Below the pieces are notes generated by a model. The model worked only from the letters and a program-made list of their open reading frames with translations, was not told where the DNA came from and ran no database searches. From 38-11 sp964539975 (GTDB taxonomy: Bacteria > Bacillota > Clostridia > Tissierellales > Dethiosulfatibacteraceae), in contig CAZIKK010000026.1 of assembly GCA_964539975.1 (NCBI GenBank), forward strand, positions 1 to 26,948: 26,948 nt of DNA. Reading direction: 5' to 3'. Of the stretch, positions 16,301 through 24,063 are shown piece after piece. Both the position numbers and the translations under genes were made by a program. Numbering within the stretch: the first letter of the stretch is position 1; every line of letters starts with the position of its first letter.

Positions 16301-16316
16301 TGGCACGATTTGTGCA
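16301..16316 (+). promoter_or_regulatory. Sigma-54 (-24/-12) promoter of the acyl-CoA operon
   Basis: TGGCACGATTTGTGCA matches TGGCAC-N5-TTGCA with one change. The invariant GG (16302-16303) and GC (16314-16315) are exactly 10 bp apart. Transcription should start near 16327, about 33 bp before the first gene. Confidence 0.9.
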
Positions 16317-16359
16317 ACATATACATGGTGTAATTTCAAACTAACATGGAGGTGATTAG

Positions 16360-16776
16360 ATGAAAGGAAAAACGGTAACAGAATTGACAATCGGTCAGAA
16401 AGCATCATTCCAGAAAACCATATCTGAATCAGACGTATACTTATATGCTGGCATCACAGGGGATATCAACCCAGCCCATATAGATGAAGAAACATCTAAG
16501 AACAGTATTTTCAAAGGAAGAATTGCTCATGGGATGTTGACAGCGGGTTTGATTTCGGCAGTTTTAGGCGTCCACTTACCAGGTCCAGGAACGATCTACA
16601 TGAGTCAAGAACTCAAATTCACAGCACCTGTACGCTTCGGAGATACGATAAAAGCTCAAGTAGAAGTTTTAGAAATAAACGCACAGAAAAACAGGGTTAC
16701 GTTGGCAACAACTTGCCATAATCAAGAGGGTGTTAAAGTCTTAGATGGAAAAGCCATTGTCATGCCCCCGCGCTAA
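16360..16776 (+). CDS. MaoC-like (R)-specific enoyl-CoA hydratase
   Basis: A 138-residue single hot-dog protein of the MaoC/PhaJ type, which hydrates 2-enoyl-CoA to (R)-3-hydroxyacyl-CoA and the reverse. The hydratase signature is clear: AGITGDINPAHIDEE, giving the catalytic pair D35 and H40, followed by GRIAHGML. Length fits PhaJ. GGAGGTGA precedes the ATG. It is the first gene after the sigma-54 promoter. The operon lacks a crotonase within this window, so this protein is a candidate for the dehydration step, although hbd-type dehydrogenases normally give the (S)-isomer. A hairpin after it may lower expression of the downstream genes. Other short MaoC proteins act on different CoA substrates, so the chain length is open. 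Confidence 0.9.
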   Translation: MKGKTVTELTIGQKASFQKTISESDVYLYAGITGDINPAHIDEETSKNSIFKGRIAHGMLTAGLISAVLGVHLPGPGTIYMSQELKFTAPVRFGDTIKAQVEVLEINAQKNRVTLATTCHNQEGVKVLDGKAIVMPPR

Positions 16777-16795
16777 AAATAACGCTAAAAATATT

Positions 16796-16817
16796 AGGCT
16801 TTATAAAAGCCTTTTAT
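16796..16817 (+). terminator. Weak hairpin between the hydratase and acyl-CoA dehydrogenase genes
   Basis: AGGCTTT (16796-16802) pairs with AAAGCCT (16806-16812) around ATA, and TTTTATT overlaps its end. It is short and A/U-rich, so partial termination or mRNA end protection is likelier than full termination, since the next gene has no evident promoter. Confidence 0.5.
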
Positions 16818-16865
16818 TAGGTCCATGATTGTTAAAAAAATATCTATATTACAATGGAGGAAAAA

Positions 16866-18002
16866 ATGGATTTCAGAATTACAAAAGAACAGATACTATT
16901 ACAGCAACTTTACAAAGAGTTTACCGAAAGAGAAGTGCAACCAATTGCTGCTGAGATTGATGAAGAAGAGCGATTCCCAGAAGAAACAGTAAAAAAAATG
17001 CAACAGAATGGAATGATGGGGATACAGTTTCCTAAAACATATGATGGAGCAGGTGGAGACAATCTAGCTTATATTATGTTGGTAGAGGAGTTGTCAAAGG
17101 CTTGTGGAACAACAGGCGTGGTTTTATCCGCTCATGCCTCATTATGTGGAGCACCTATTTATGAGTTCGGTACAGAAGAACAAAAACAAAAATACCTGAA
17201 GCCTTTAGCAAGAGGAGAGAAGTTAGGCGCTTTTGGACTGACAGAGCCTAACGCTGGAACAGATGCAGCTGGACAACAAACAAAAGCAGTCTTGGATGGA
17301 GATCATTACATTTTAAATGGATCAAAAATATTTATCACAAATGCATCACATGCGGACATTTTCATTGTGTTTGCTATGACAGACAAGTCAGTAGGGACTC
17401 GTGGTATTTCTGCCTTTATAGTTGAGAAGGAATTTGAAGGATTCTCTATTGGGAAGAAAGAGCTGAAACTTGGGATTAGAGGCTCTGCAACTTGTGAACT
17501 GATTTTTGACAATGTTCGAGTTCCAAAAGAAAACTTGATTGGTAAAGAAGGAAAAGGATTTGGAATCGCCATGAAGACACTGGATGGTGGACGAATTGGA
17601 ATTGCAGCCCAAGCTTTAGGAATTGCTCAAGGGGCCATAGATGAAACAGTAAAATATGTAAAAGAACGAAAGCAATTTGGAAGATCCATCTCAAAATTCC
17701 AAAACACACAGTTTGTACTAGCAGACATGCAGACGCGAACAGATGCAGCGAGACTGTTGGTATACCGAGCGGCATTCAACAAAGACAATGGATTGCCTTA
17801 CTCAAAAGAAGCGGCCATGGCCAAACTGTATGCCTCTGAAACGGCGATGTGGGTTACCACACAGGCGGTGCAGTTGCACGGTGGTTACGGATATACTAGA
17901 GAGTACCCTGTGGAAAGAATGATGAGAGATGCAAAGATAACTGAAATATATGAAGGAACATCAGAAGTACAAAGAATGGTCATATCAGCCAGTATGCTAT
18001 AG
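16866..18002 (+). CDS. Short-chain acyl-CoA dehydrogenase (butyryl-CoA dehydrogenase-like)
   Basis: FAD enzyme interconverting acyl-CoA and 2-enoyl-CoA, working with the EtfAB pair encoded next. The 378-residue protein shows FGLTEPNAGTDAAG, then FITNASHADI, and the C-terminal IYEGTSEVQR with the catalytic base at E363, the position used by short-chain and clostridial butyryl-CoA dehydrogenases. An ATG twelve bases upstream (16854) is in frame, but it lies before the GGAGG at 16856-16860 that serves the ATG at 16866. The stop overlaps the etfB ribosome-binding site. With etfBA directly downstream it probably forms a Bcd-Etf complex that reduces crotonyl-CoA and may bifurcate electrons to ferredoxin. 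Butyryl specificity is inferred from context (hbd), not proven. Confidence 0.93.
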   Translation: MDFRITKEQILLQQLYKEFTEREVQPIAAEIDEEERFPEETVKKMQQNGMMGIQFPKTYDGAGGDNLAYIMLVEELSKACGTTGVVLSAHASLCGAPIYEFGTEEQKQKYLKPLARGEKLGAFGLTEPNAGTDAAGQQTKAVLDGDHYILNGSKIFITNASHADIFIVFAMTDKSVGTRGISAFIVEKEFEGFSIGKKELKLGIRGSATCELIFDNVRVPKENLIGKEGKGFGIAMKTLDGGRIGIAAQALGIAQGAIDETVKYVKERKQFGRSISKFQNTQFVLADMQTRTDAARLLVYRAAFNKDNGLPYSKEAAMAKLYASETAMWVTTQAVQLHGGYGYTREYPVERMMRDAKITEIYEGTSEVQRMVISASML

Positions 18003-18015
18003 GAGGGAAGATAGA

Positions 18016-18801
18016 ATGAAAATTGTTGTATGTATAAAACAAGTACCAGATACAAATGAAGTAAGACTAGATCCAAAAACAGGAACACTGATACGAGACG
18101 GAGTTCCAAGCATCATCAATCCTGACGACAAGAGTGGTTTAGAAGCCGCTTTGTTGCTTAAAGATCAACATGGAGCCCATGTAACGGTATTGACTATGGG
18201 ACCACAACAAGCAGATTTAGCTTTGAGAGAAGCTTTGGCGATGGGCGCTGATGAAGCGATCCTTTTGACCGACAGAGCTTTTGCAGGAGCAGATACTTGG
18301 GCAACTTCTCTAACGCTGGCAAAAGCTTTAGATGAGTTGGACTATGATTTAATCATCACAGGAAGACAAGCCATCGATGGCGACACAGCACAGGTAGGTC
18401 CGGAACTAGCAGAACATTTGCAGATTCCTCATGTCAGCTATGCGAAAGACATTAAAAAAGAAGAGGGAAATTTGATTGTTAAAAGAATGTTTGAAGATGG
18501 CTACCATCTTATCAGAGTAAAAATGCCTTGTTTGGTGACTGCATTGTCTGACATGAACACACCGCGTTACATGAACGTAAAAGGAATCTACGACGCTTAT
18601 AGAGAAAAAACAGTAAAGACCATGACTTTTGATGATTTGAAGATTGAACGCGAAGCACTTGGACTGAAAGGTTCTCCTACAAAAGTTAAACGCTCTTTCA
18701 CAAAAGGAGCTAAGACAGCTGGCAAACTATACAAGGATCTGGATGAGAAAGAAGCTGCAAGAGTGATTGTAGAAAAAATGAAAGAGAAATTCATAATATA
18801 A
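18016..18801 (+). CDS. etfB: Electron transfer flavoprotein, beta subunit
   Basis: Small Etf subunit of 261 residues, passing electrons between NADH, ferredoxin and the acyl-CoA dehydrogenase. It begins MKIVVCIKQVPDTNEV, a standard EtfB opening, and has the nucleotide-binding stretch DGDTAQVGPELAE starting at D121. The frame is open 22 codons further upstream into the preceding gene, but AGGAGG at 18001-18006 fits only the ATG at 18016. In clostridial Bcd-Etf complexes the beta subunit binds the bifurcating FAD, and the conserved DGDTAQVGPE loop agrees with that type, though I cannot prove bifurcation from it. It lies 13 bp after the dehydrogenase gene and 15 bp before etfA. Confidence 0.95.
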   Translation: MKIVVCIKQVPDTNEVRLDPKTGTLIRDGVPSIINPDDKSGLEAALLLKDQHGAHVTVLTMGPQQADLALREALAMGADEAILLTDRAFAGADTWATSLTLAKALDELDYDLIITGRQAIDGDTAQVGPELAEHLQIPHVSYAKDIKKEEGNLIVKRMFEDGYHLIRVKMPCLVTALSDMNTPRYMNVKGIYDAYREKTVKTMTFDDLKIEREALGLKGSPTKVKRSFTKGAKTAGKLYKDLDEKEAARVIVEKMKEKFII

Positions 18802-18816
18802 GGAGGATCCGGAATA

Positions 18817-19827
18817 ATGGATAAAGCATATAAAGGTGTACATGTATTTATAGAACAGAATGATAGAAAGATTCAGAATGTTTCCCTGGAACTATTGGGA
18901 AAAGCAAGAGAATTAGCAGATACCTTACAGCAACAAGTCACAGCGGTTTTGGTGGGTTATGAAATTGAAGAAGTTGAGAAATTAGCAGCATATGGGGCTG
19001 ACAAGATATTATACGCCAATGATGAGGCGTTGGATTTGTATATGACCGAGCCTTATACAAAGGTTTTGACACAAATTGTTAATGATGAAAAACCTGAGAT
19101 AGTGCTATTTGGAGCGACGGCAATTGGTAGAGACTTAGCACCAAGAATTGCAGGAAGAGTACATACAGGATTGACTGCCGATTGTACTTCATTGGAAATT
19201 AATGAAGAGAATGGCGATTTGATGATGACGCGACCAGCCTTTGGTGGCAATCTGATGGCAACCATTATCTGTCCAGACCACAGACCACAGATGGCAACAG
19301 TTAGACCTGGTGTGATGCAGAAAATCAAGCCAGATGAATCCAAGCCAGCTGTCATAGAATCGGTAAATATCACCATTGAAGAATCAGACAAAACGTATGA
19401 GATACTTGAAGTGGTTAAGGAAGTTTCGGAAAAAATGGATATCCAAGAGGCTCATGTATTGGTGTCTGGCGGAAGAGGCGTTGGATGCACCGAGAATTTT
19501 GAGCAACTAGAAGTTTTAGCCCATGAGCTTGGAGGCATTGTGTCTTCCTCAAGAGCAGCGGTTGATATTGGTTGGATGCCAAAGGAAGTCCAAGTTGGTC
19601 AAACAGGAAAAACAGTTAGACCAGACCTTTATGTGGCATGCGGTATATCTGGGGCGATTCAGCACTTAGCTGGAATGGAAGAATCAAAATTCATAGTGGC
19701 CATCAATAAAGACGAAACCGCACCTATATTTGAGGCAGCCGACATTGGCATTGTTGGAGATCTAACAAAAGTTATTCCAGCCTTAATAGAAGAATTAAAA
19801 CTTGCAAAAGCAGAAAAAAACCAATAA
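18817..19827 (+). CDS. etfA: Electron transfer flavoprotein, alpha subunit
   Basis: Large Etf subunit of 336 residues. The C-terminal FAD domain carries SGGRGVG (glycine-rich turn at 219-223), SSSRAAVDIGW, VGQTGKTVRPDLY and GISGAIQHLAGM, all classical for EtfA, and ends with AINKDETAPIFEAADIGIVGDL. No N-terminal ferredoxin extension is present, unlike some bifurcating Etf proteins. AAGGAGG precedes the ATG by about 11 bases. Paired with etfB in the usual order, it shuttles electrons for the acyl-CoA dehydrogenase encoded upstream. Confidence 0.96.
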   Translation: MDKAYKGVHVFIEQNDRKIQNVSLELLGKARELADTLQQQVTAVLVGYEIEEVEKLAAYGADKILYANDEALDLYMTEPYTKVLTQIVNDEKPEIVLFGATAIGRDLAPRIAGRVHTGLTADCTSLEINEENGDLMMTRPAFGGNLMATIICPDHRPQMATVRPGVMQKIKPDESKPAVIESVNITIEESDKTYEILEVVKEVSEKMDIQEAHVLVSGGRGVGCTENFEQLEVLAHELGGIVSSSRAAVDIGWMPKEVQVGQTGKTVRPDLYVACGISGAIQHLAGMEESKFIVAINKDETAPIFEAADIGIVGDLTKVIPALIEELKLAKAEKNQ

Positions 19828-19864
19828 ACTAATGAGTGAAATGAATCAATACAGGAGGTAGCGA

Positions 19865-20704
19865 ATGAAAGTGTGCGTACTGGGAGCCGGAACTATGGGA
19901 GCGGGGATCGCTCAAGTTTTTGCCCAAAAAGGAAATGATGTTGTATTAAGAGACATTAAGCAAGAGTTTGCGGATAGAGGTTATGGGTTTATAGAAAAAG
20001 GCATGACAAAACTGGTGCAAAAAGAAAAAATAACCGAGCAAGAAAAAAACGACGTAATGGGTAGAATAAAAGCGACGGATGATTTGAAAGAAGCGGCAGA
20101 TTGTGATTTGGTTATTGAAGCTGCTGTGGAAAATATGTCAATCAAGAAAGAGATTTTCTCGGAGCTAGATGCTCTATGTAAACCTGAAGCCATTCTTGCT
20201 TCAAACACATCGTCTTTATCTATTACGGAAATAGCCGCAGCTACTAAGAGGCCTGATAAAGTGATCGGAATGCACTTTTTCAATCCAGCACCTGTCATGA
20301 AACTAGTAGAAATCATTAAAGGAATCGCAACTTCGGAAGAAACTTTCCAAAAAGTTCAATCTATCACAGAAAGCATTGGAAAAGAAGGCGTGGCAGTAGA
20401 AGAAGCACCTGGATTTGTAGTTAATCGAATCCTTGTTCCGATGATCAATGAAGCAGTCGGTATTTTGGCTGATGGCATTGCAGGAGCGGAAGATATTGAT
20501 AAAGCGATGAAACTGGGAGCGAATCATCCTATTGGACCGCTTGCATTAGGAGATTTGATAGGGTTGGATGTTTGTTACTTCATCATGGAAATACTGTACG
20601 ATGAGTATGGAGATTCCAAATATCGCCCACATCCATTATTAAGAAAAATGGTAAGAGGGAACAAACTAGGAAGAAAGACTGGAGAAGGATTTTACAAGTA
20701 CTAG
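19865..20704 (+). CDS. hbd: 3-hydroxybutyryl-CoA dehydrogenase
   Basis: NAD(P)-dependent dehydrogenase interconverting acetoacetyl-CoA and (S)-3-hydroxybutyryl-CoA. The 279-residue protein opens with the dinucleotide loop GAGTMGAGIAQ, has GMHFFNPAPVMKLVE with the catalytic histidine at H137, then PGFVVNRIL and GPLALGDLIGLD. Length is that of clostridial Hbd (about 280), without a fused hydratase. AGGAGG lies before the ATG. It is the last gene of the sigma-54 operon, 37 bp after etfA, and a terminator follows. No thiolase or crotonase is in the unit, so the C4 cycle must be completed by genes elsewhere or by the MaoC-like protein. Confidence 0.95.
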   Translation: MKVCVLGAGTMGAGIAQVFAQKGNDVVLRDIKQEFADRGYGFIEKGMTKLVQKEKITEQEKNDVMGRIKATDDLKEAADCDLVIEAAVENMSIKKEIFSELDALCKPEAILASNTSSLSITEIAAATKRPDKVIGMHFFNPAPVMKLVEIIKGIATSEETFQKVQSITESIGKEGVAVEEAPGFVVNRILVPMINEAVGILADGIAGAEDIDKAMKLGANHPIGPLALGDLIGLDVCYFIMEILYDEYGDSKYRPHPLLRKMVRGNKLGRKTGEGFYKY

Positions 20705-20717
20705 AATAAAGGAATTG

Positions 20718-20747
20718 AAGCGGGGGCAGAGCTCTCGCTTTTGTTTT
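20718..20747 (+). terminator. Terminator of the acyl-CoA operon
   Basis: AAGCGGGGGC (20718-20727) pairs with GCTCTCGCTT (20731-20740), ten pairs including two G-U, around AGA, followed by TTGTTTT. Confidence 0.85.
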
Positions 20748-20799
20748 AAAATGAGTGTAAGCAGTTTGTTTTTCTGATTCATTATTTTATTAAATGGTA

Positions 20800-20828
20800 T
20801 TTAGAAGAGGGATTGATTATAGTATAAT
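20800..20828 (+). promoter_or_regulatory. Promoter of the NUDIX-alr-rlmD operon
   Basis: TTTAGA (20800-20805) and a perfect TATAAT (20823-20828) are 17 bp apart, about 40 bp upstream of the NUDIX gene. The -35 matches four of six positions. Confidence 0.65.
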
Positions 20829-20866
20829 GGACATGTTGTCAGTTATAAAAAAGGGAGAGGTTAGAT

Positions 20867-21514
20867 ATGGACGTCCACGATATCAAAGCAATCTTTAAGA
20901 ATAGAAAATCAAAGCCACTCGAAATCAAACAATATTTTTCGGTGTTATTGCCATTGATCAATAGAAATGGACAATTGCATATTTTATATGAAGTCAGATC
21001 AGATAAAGTGACTCAACCAGGAGAAATTTCGTTTCCAGGTGGGCGAGTGGAAGTATGCGAGAACTTCAAAGACGCTGCTATTAGAGAAACACACGAAGAA
21101 ATAGGCGTTGATCGACAAAAGATTGAAGTCTTTGGAGAGTTGGATTACATTACTAGGGAGAACAACTTTATCCTTTACCCATATGTGGGCGTTTTGCATG
21201 AGACATTTGACAATTTGAGAATCAGTGAAGATGAGGTGGCAAAAGTGTTCACCGTTCCTTTGGACTTCTTTTTGGAAACGAAACCAGATGTCTATGAGAT
21301 TTCGTATAAAACGAATTTTACGAATGGTTTTCCGTATGACAAGATTCCCAATGGTGAGAATTACAAATGGCGAGAGGTAGGGCGACCCGTTCTTTTTTAT
21401 GATTATCAAGGTCATATTATCTGGGGTATGACTGCGAGAATTACACACAATTTTGTAAAACGAATTATTAAGGGAGATAAAAATGAACCTTCCACACAGG
21501 CCAGCATGGATTGA
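20867..21514 (+). CDS. NUDIX hydrolase, CoA-pyrophosphatase-like
   Basis: A 215-residue NUDIX protein. The NUDIX box is perfect: G59, E65, R73-E74, E77-E78, G80, spanning residues 59-81 (G-x5-E-x7-RE-x2-EE-x-G). The preceding segment VRSDKVTQPGEISFPGG fits the extra motif of the CoA pyrophosphatase subgroup (UPF0035), which hydrolyses CoA or its derivatives to phosphopantetheine and 3',5'-ADP; the match is good but not exact. First gene of the operon. AGGGAGAGG lies upstream of the ATG. Its last 32 bp overlap the alr start in another frame, implying translational coupling. Substrate is inferred. Confidence 0.9.
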   Translation: MDVHDIKAIFKNRKSKPLEIKQYFSVLLPLINRNGQLHILYEVRSDKVTQPGEISFPGGRVEVCENFKDAAIRETHEEIGVDRQKIEVFGELDYITRENNFILYPYVGVLHETFDNLRISEDEVAKVFTVPLDFFLETKPDVYEISYKTNFTNGFPYDKIPNGENYKWREVGRPVLFYDYQGHIIWGMTARITHNFVKRIIKGDKNEPSTQASMD

Positions 21515-22655
21515 AGTCAATTTGGATCATTTGGAACACAACATCGCACAAGTTAGAAAAGCCATCAGCAACAGCACGAAGATTTGCGCTGTTGTCAAAG
21601 CAGATGGTTATAAGCTTGGCGTAGTTCAAGTGGCGTTCACCTTGATCAATAAAGGAGTAGACTTACTAGCGGTGGCAATACTAGATGAGGCGCTTGAGAT
21701 CAGAGAAGCATTAAATGATTGTGATGTGTTAGTCCTCGGTTATACACCACCCGTTTTTTTTGAGCAAGCCATTGAGAAAAGAATTGCTTTGACAATATAC
21801 AATGAAGAGCATGCGATAGAATTAAACGATACAGCAAAAAAAATAGGCAAAACAGCAAAAATACACATCAAGATTGAAACAGGAATGAATCGTCTTGGGT
21901 TTTCTGCGAATGAAAAAGGGGTCATGGCTGTAAAATCTATTTGTAGGCTATCGCATGTGGAAGTAGTTGGGATTTACACGCATTTAGCGCGAGCAGATGA
22001 AAAGGATAAACAGTGGTCTTACATTCAAAAAGAAAAATTCGATAAATTCTACAAATCTCTTGAAGATGTAGGGGTAAAGATCCCTATCAGACATATGGCT
22101 AACAGTGCCGCAATCATAGATTTGCCTGAATTTCAATATGAAATGGTACGACCAGGCATCATGATTACAGGATTGTACCCATCTAATAAGGTGGACACCA
22201 AAAAGGTTGATTTGAAAGTTGTATTTAAACTGAAGGCACAACTTTCCTTCGTTAAATGGATAGCAAAAGGTGAAGGCATCAGCTACGGACACCAGTTTGT
22301 GTCAGAAAACCCAATGAAAATTGGCACCATACCAATTGGATATGCTGATGGATTGAGTCGATTACTAACTGATAAATTATGGGTATCTATCAATGGGATG
22401 AAGTGCAAAGTATTAGGCAGGATATGCATGGATCAGTGTTTGGTAGATCTCACCAGTTTGCCAGATGCTACAATTGGAGACGAAGTGACGATATACGGGG
22501 ACGGTTTAGACGCAGAGATGACACCGGATGAAGTGGCAGCAAGGATAGGCACAATCAATTATGAGATTTTAACGATGTTGGACAGAAGATTACCCAGAGT
22601 GTATACTCAATCAGGAAAGACTATTTCAGTCAAGAATTATTTAGTTCGAGGATAA
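21483..22655 (+). CDS. alr: Alanine racemase
   Basis: PLP enzyme converting L- to D-alanine for peptidoglycan. The 390-residue protein has K39 as PLP lysine in AVVKADGYKLG (the more usual form is KANAYGHG; Y43 is kept), MNRLGF, the second catalytic base Y268 in ISYGHQF, GRICMDQCLVDLT, and RLPRVY near the end. GGGAG precedes the ATG, which lies inside the NUDIX gene. The diguanylate cyclase gene starts one base after the stop codon. The changed lysine loop might mean altered substrate preference, but the rest is standard Alr. Confidence 0.95.
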   Translation: MNLPHRPAWIEVNLDHLEHNIAQVRKAISNSTKICAVVKADGYKLGVVQVAFTLINKGVDLLAVAILDEALEIREALNDCDVLVLGYTPPVFFEQAIEKRIALTIYNEEHAIELNDTAKKIGKTAKIHIKIETGMNRLGFSANEKGVMAVKSICRLSHVEVVGIYTHLARADEKDKQWSYIQKEKFDKFYKSLEDVGVKIPIRHMANSAAIIDLPEFQYEMVRPGIMITGLYPSNKVDTKKVDLKVVFKLKAQLSFVKWIAKGEGISYGHQFVSENPMKIGTIPIGYADGLSRLLTDKLWVSINGMKCKVLGRICMDQCLVDLTSLPDATIGDEVTIYGDGLDAEMTPDEVAARIGTINYEILTMLDRRLPRVYTQSGKTISVKNYLVRG

Positions 22656-22656
22656 A

Positions 22657-23763
22657 ATGACAAAAAATGATAAGTACCCAATAAGTATGTGGACTTGCAG
22701 CATAAGAGATTCAAAGATTGAAAGGGAATACTTTGACAATAAAATGAGCATAGATAAGAAATATTCAAGACCATTGATATTGATAGTTGGGATCATTTAT
22801 TTACTATTGATTATACCGCAAACCATACTCCATGAAGGGTTTGGAGATATGATGAATGGTTTGTTCGTTAGAATGATCAGCTTTCTTGTGATTTTGGCAT
22901 TGTATTCTCTAATGAGTAAAGAAGGAAACAACACCTTAATTGCTATACTGACATCGGTTGTAGAGCTTATTTTGGTTGCTAATTATTTTCACACGATGAT
23001 GAGGATAGCCGGAACAGAGTATTATCTTGCAATATTGGATTTGGTGGTAATGATTTCAATGATATTCATCATCCCTAATAAATTTTTTTACAAGCTTCTA
23101 GTGGGTGTCGTTGCCCACATAGGTTTTTTTATCTTTGCTTACTATACAATCCCTGATTTGAGTAGCAATCAGTTTCTAACAGGAATGGTTTATGGAACAT
23201 GTATCATTCTAATTATTGTAATGACACATCATAAAATAAATTATTTTGATCGCGTTAAATTTTTGAATGAAAAAGAACTAATCATACTTAGCGAGACAGA
23301 TGCGTTGACAGGGGTTTACAACCGAGCAAAATTTGACAGTGAGCTGATCAAATGGATTAAGCTAAAAAAAAGATATGACCATCCCATCTCCATTGTTTTG
23401 ATGGATTTTGACAATTTCAAAGGTGTAAACGATCGATTTGGTCACTTAAGAGGCGATCAGATCTTGAAAGATTCAGCTGAGATTGTTAGGGAAAACACAA
23501 GAGAGACAGATGTTTTTGCTAGATGGGGAGGAGAAGAGTTTATTATTCTAATGCCTGACACCAGACGCAAAAACGCAATTGCCATAGCGGAAAGAATTCG
23601 AAAATCCATCGAACAGCATGCCTTTTGTATACAAGACCAAGTGACTTGTTCATTTGGTGTGACGGAAGTCTATCACAATGATACGGCCTATAGCGTATTT
23701 GATCGGGTGGATGAACTTTTGTATACGGCAAAATCAGAAGGCAGAAATGTCGTTGTGAGCTAA
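22657..23763 (+). CDS. Membrane diguanylate cyclase (GGDEF)
   Basis: A 368-residue protein with about six hydrophobic segments (roughly residues 35-195), an uncharacterised membrane sensor, and a C-terminal GGDEF domain. The active-site loop is GGEEF at 291-295, and the inhibitory RxxD site is intact as RETD at 282-285, exactly five residues before it. The conserved opening ETDALTGVYNRAKFD is present. It should make c-di-GMP from two GTP with product feedback. The start follows the alr stop by one base, with CGAGG upstream, so translation is coupled. The sensor's ligand cannot be told from sequence. Confidence 0.92.
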   Translation: MTKNDKYPISMWTCSIRDSKIEREYFDNKMSIDKKYSRPLILIVGIIYLLLIIPQTILHEGFGDMMNGLFVRMISFLVILALYSLMSKEGNNTLIAILTSVVELILVANYFHTMMRIAGTEYYLAILDLVVMISMIFIIPNKFFYKLLVGVVAHIGFFIFAYYTIPDLSSNQFLTGMVYGTCIILIIVMTHHKINYFDRVKFLNEKELIILSETDALTGVYNRAKFDSELIKWIKLKKRYDHPISIVLMDFDNFKGVNDRFGHLRGDQILKDSAEIVRENTRETDVFARWGGEEFIILMPDTRRKNAIAIAERIRKSIEQHAFCIQDQVTCSFGVTEVYHNDTAYSVFDRVDELLYTAKSEGRNVVVS

Positions 23764-23773
23764 AGAGGGAAAG

Positions 23774-24049
23774 ATGAGAGAAAATTTAATCAATTATTAT
23801 CTATTTATCAATGCTTTAGCATTTTTAATGGCTAGTGTAGATAAAGTCAAAGCGAGAAAAAAGAAATGGAGAATTAGCGAAAAGGTGTTGCACAGTGTAT
23901 CCTTTTTAGGAGGCGCTTTAGGGACAGTATTGGCAATGATCCTTTTTAGACACAAAGTTCAAAAGAATACTTTTATTATAGCGACTGCGGCTGCTACGGC
24001 GCTGCACTTGTCCTTGATTATTTATTTAATGGTCAACAAATACGTATAA
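23774..24049 (+). CDS. DUF1294 small membrane protein
   Basis: A 91-residue protein with about three membrane-spanning segments: a hydrophobic N-terminus leading to SVDKVKARKKKWRI, a second helix in SFLGGALGTVLAMILF, and a C-terminal helix ending VNKYV. The D-K-x2-A, R-I-x-E and G-G-x3-G patterns, followed by a basic RHKVQKNTF, are those of DUF1294. Function is unknown for the family. GAGGG lies just before the ATG. It is the fourth gene of the operon, 10 bp after the cyclase gene and 14 bp before rlmD. Confidence 0.88.
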   Translation: MRENLINYYLFINALAFLMASVDKVKARKKKWRISEKVLHSVSFLGGALGTVLAMILFRHKVQKNTFIIATAAATALHLSLIIYLMVNKYV

Positions 24050-24063
24050 GGAAAAAGAGAAGA

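Noticed and set aside
16829..16855. Possible promoter TTGTTA...TACAAT before the acyl-CoA dehydrogenase
   Set aside because: The spacer is only 15 bp and the -10 abuts the ribosome-binding site, leaving no room for a transcript start.
17950..18015. Upstream extension of etfB by 22 codons
   Set aside because: It overlaps the end of the dehydrogenase gene and lacks a ribosome-binding site; AGGAGG serves 18016 and EtfB proteins begin at MKIVVCIKQ.
20999..21520. 173-codon minus-strand frame opposite the NUDIX gene
   Set aside because: Antisense shadow of a gene with a perfect NUDIX box; no ribosome-binding site or recognisable domain.
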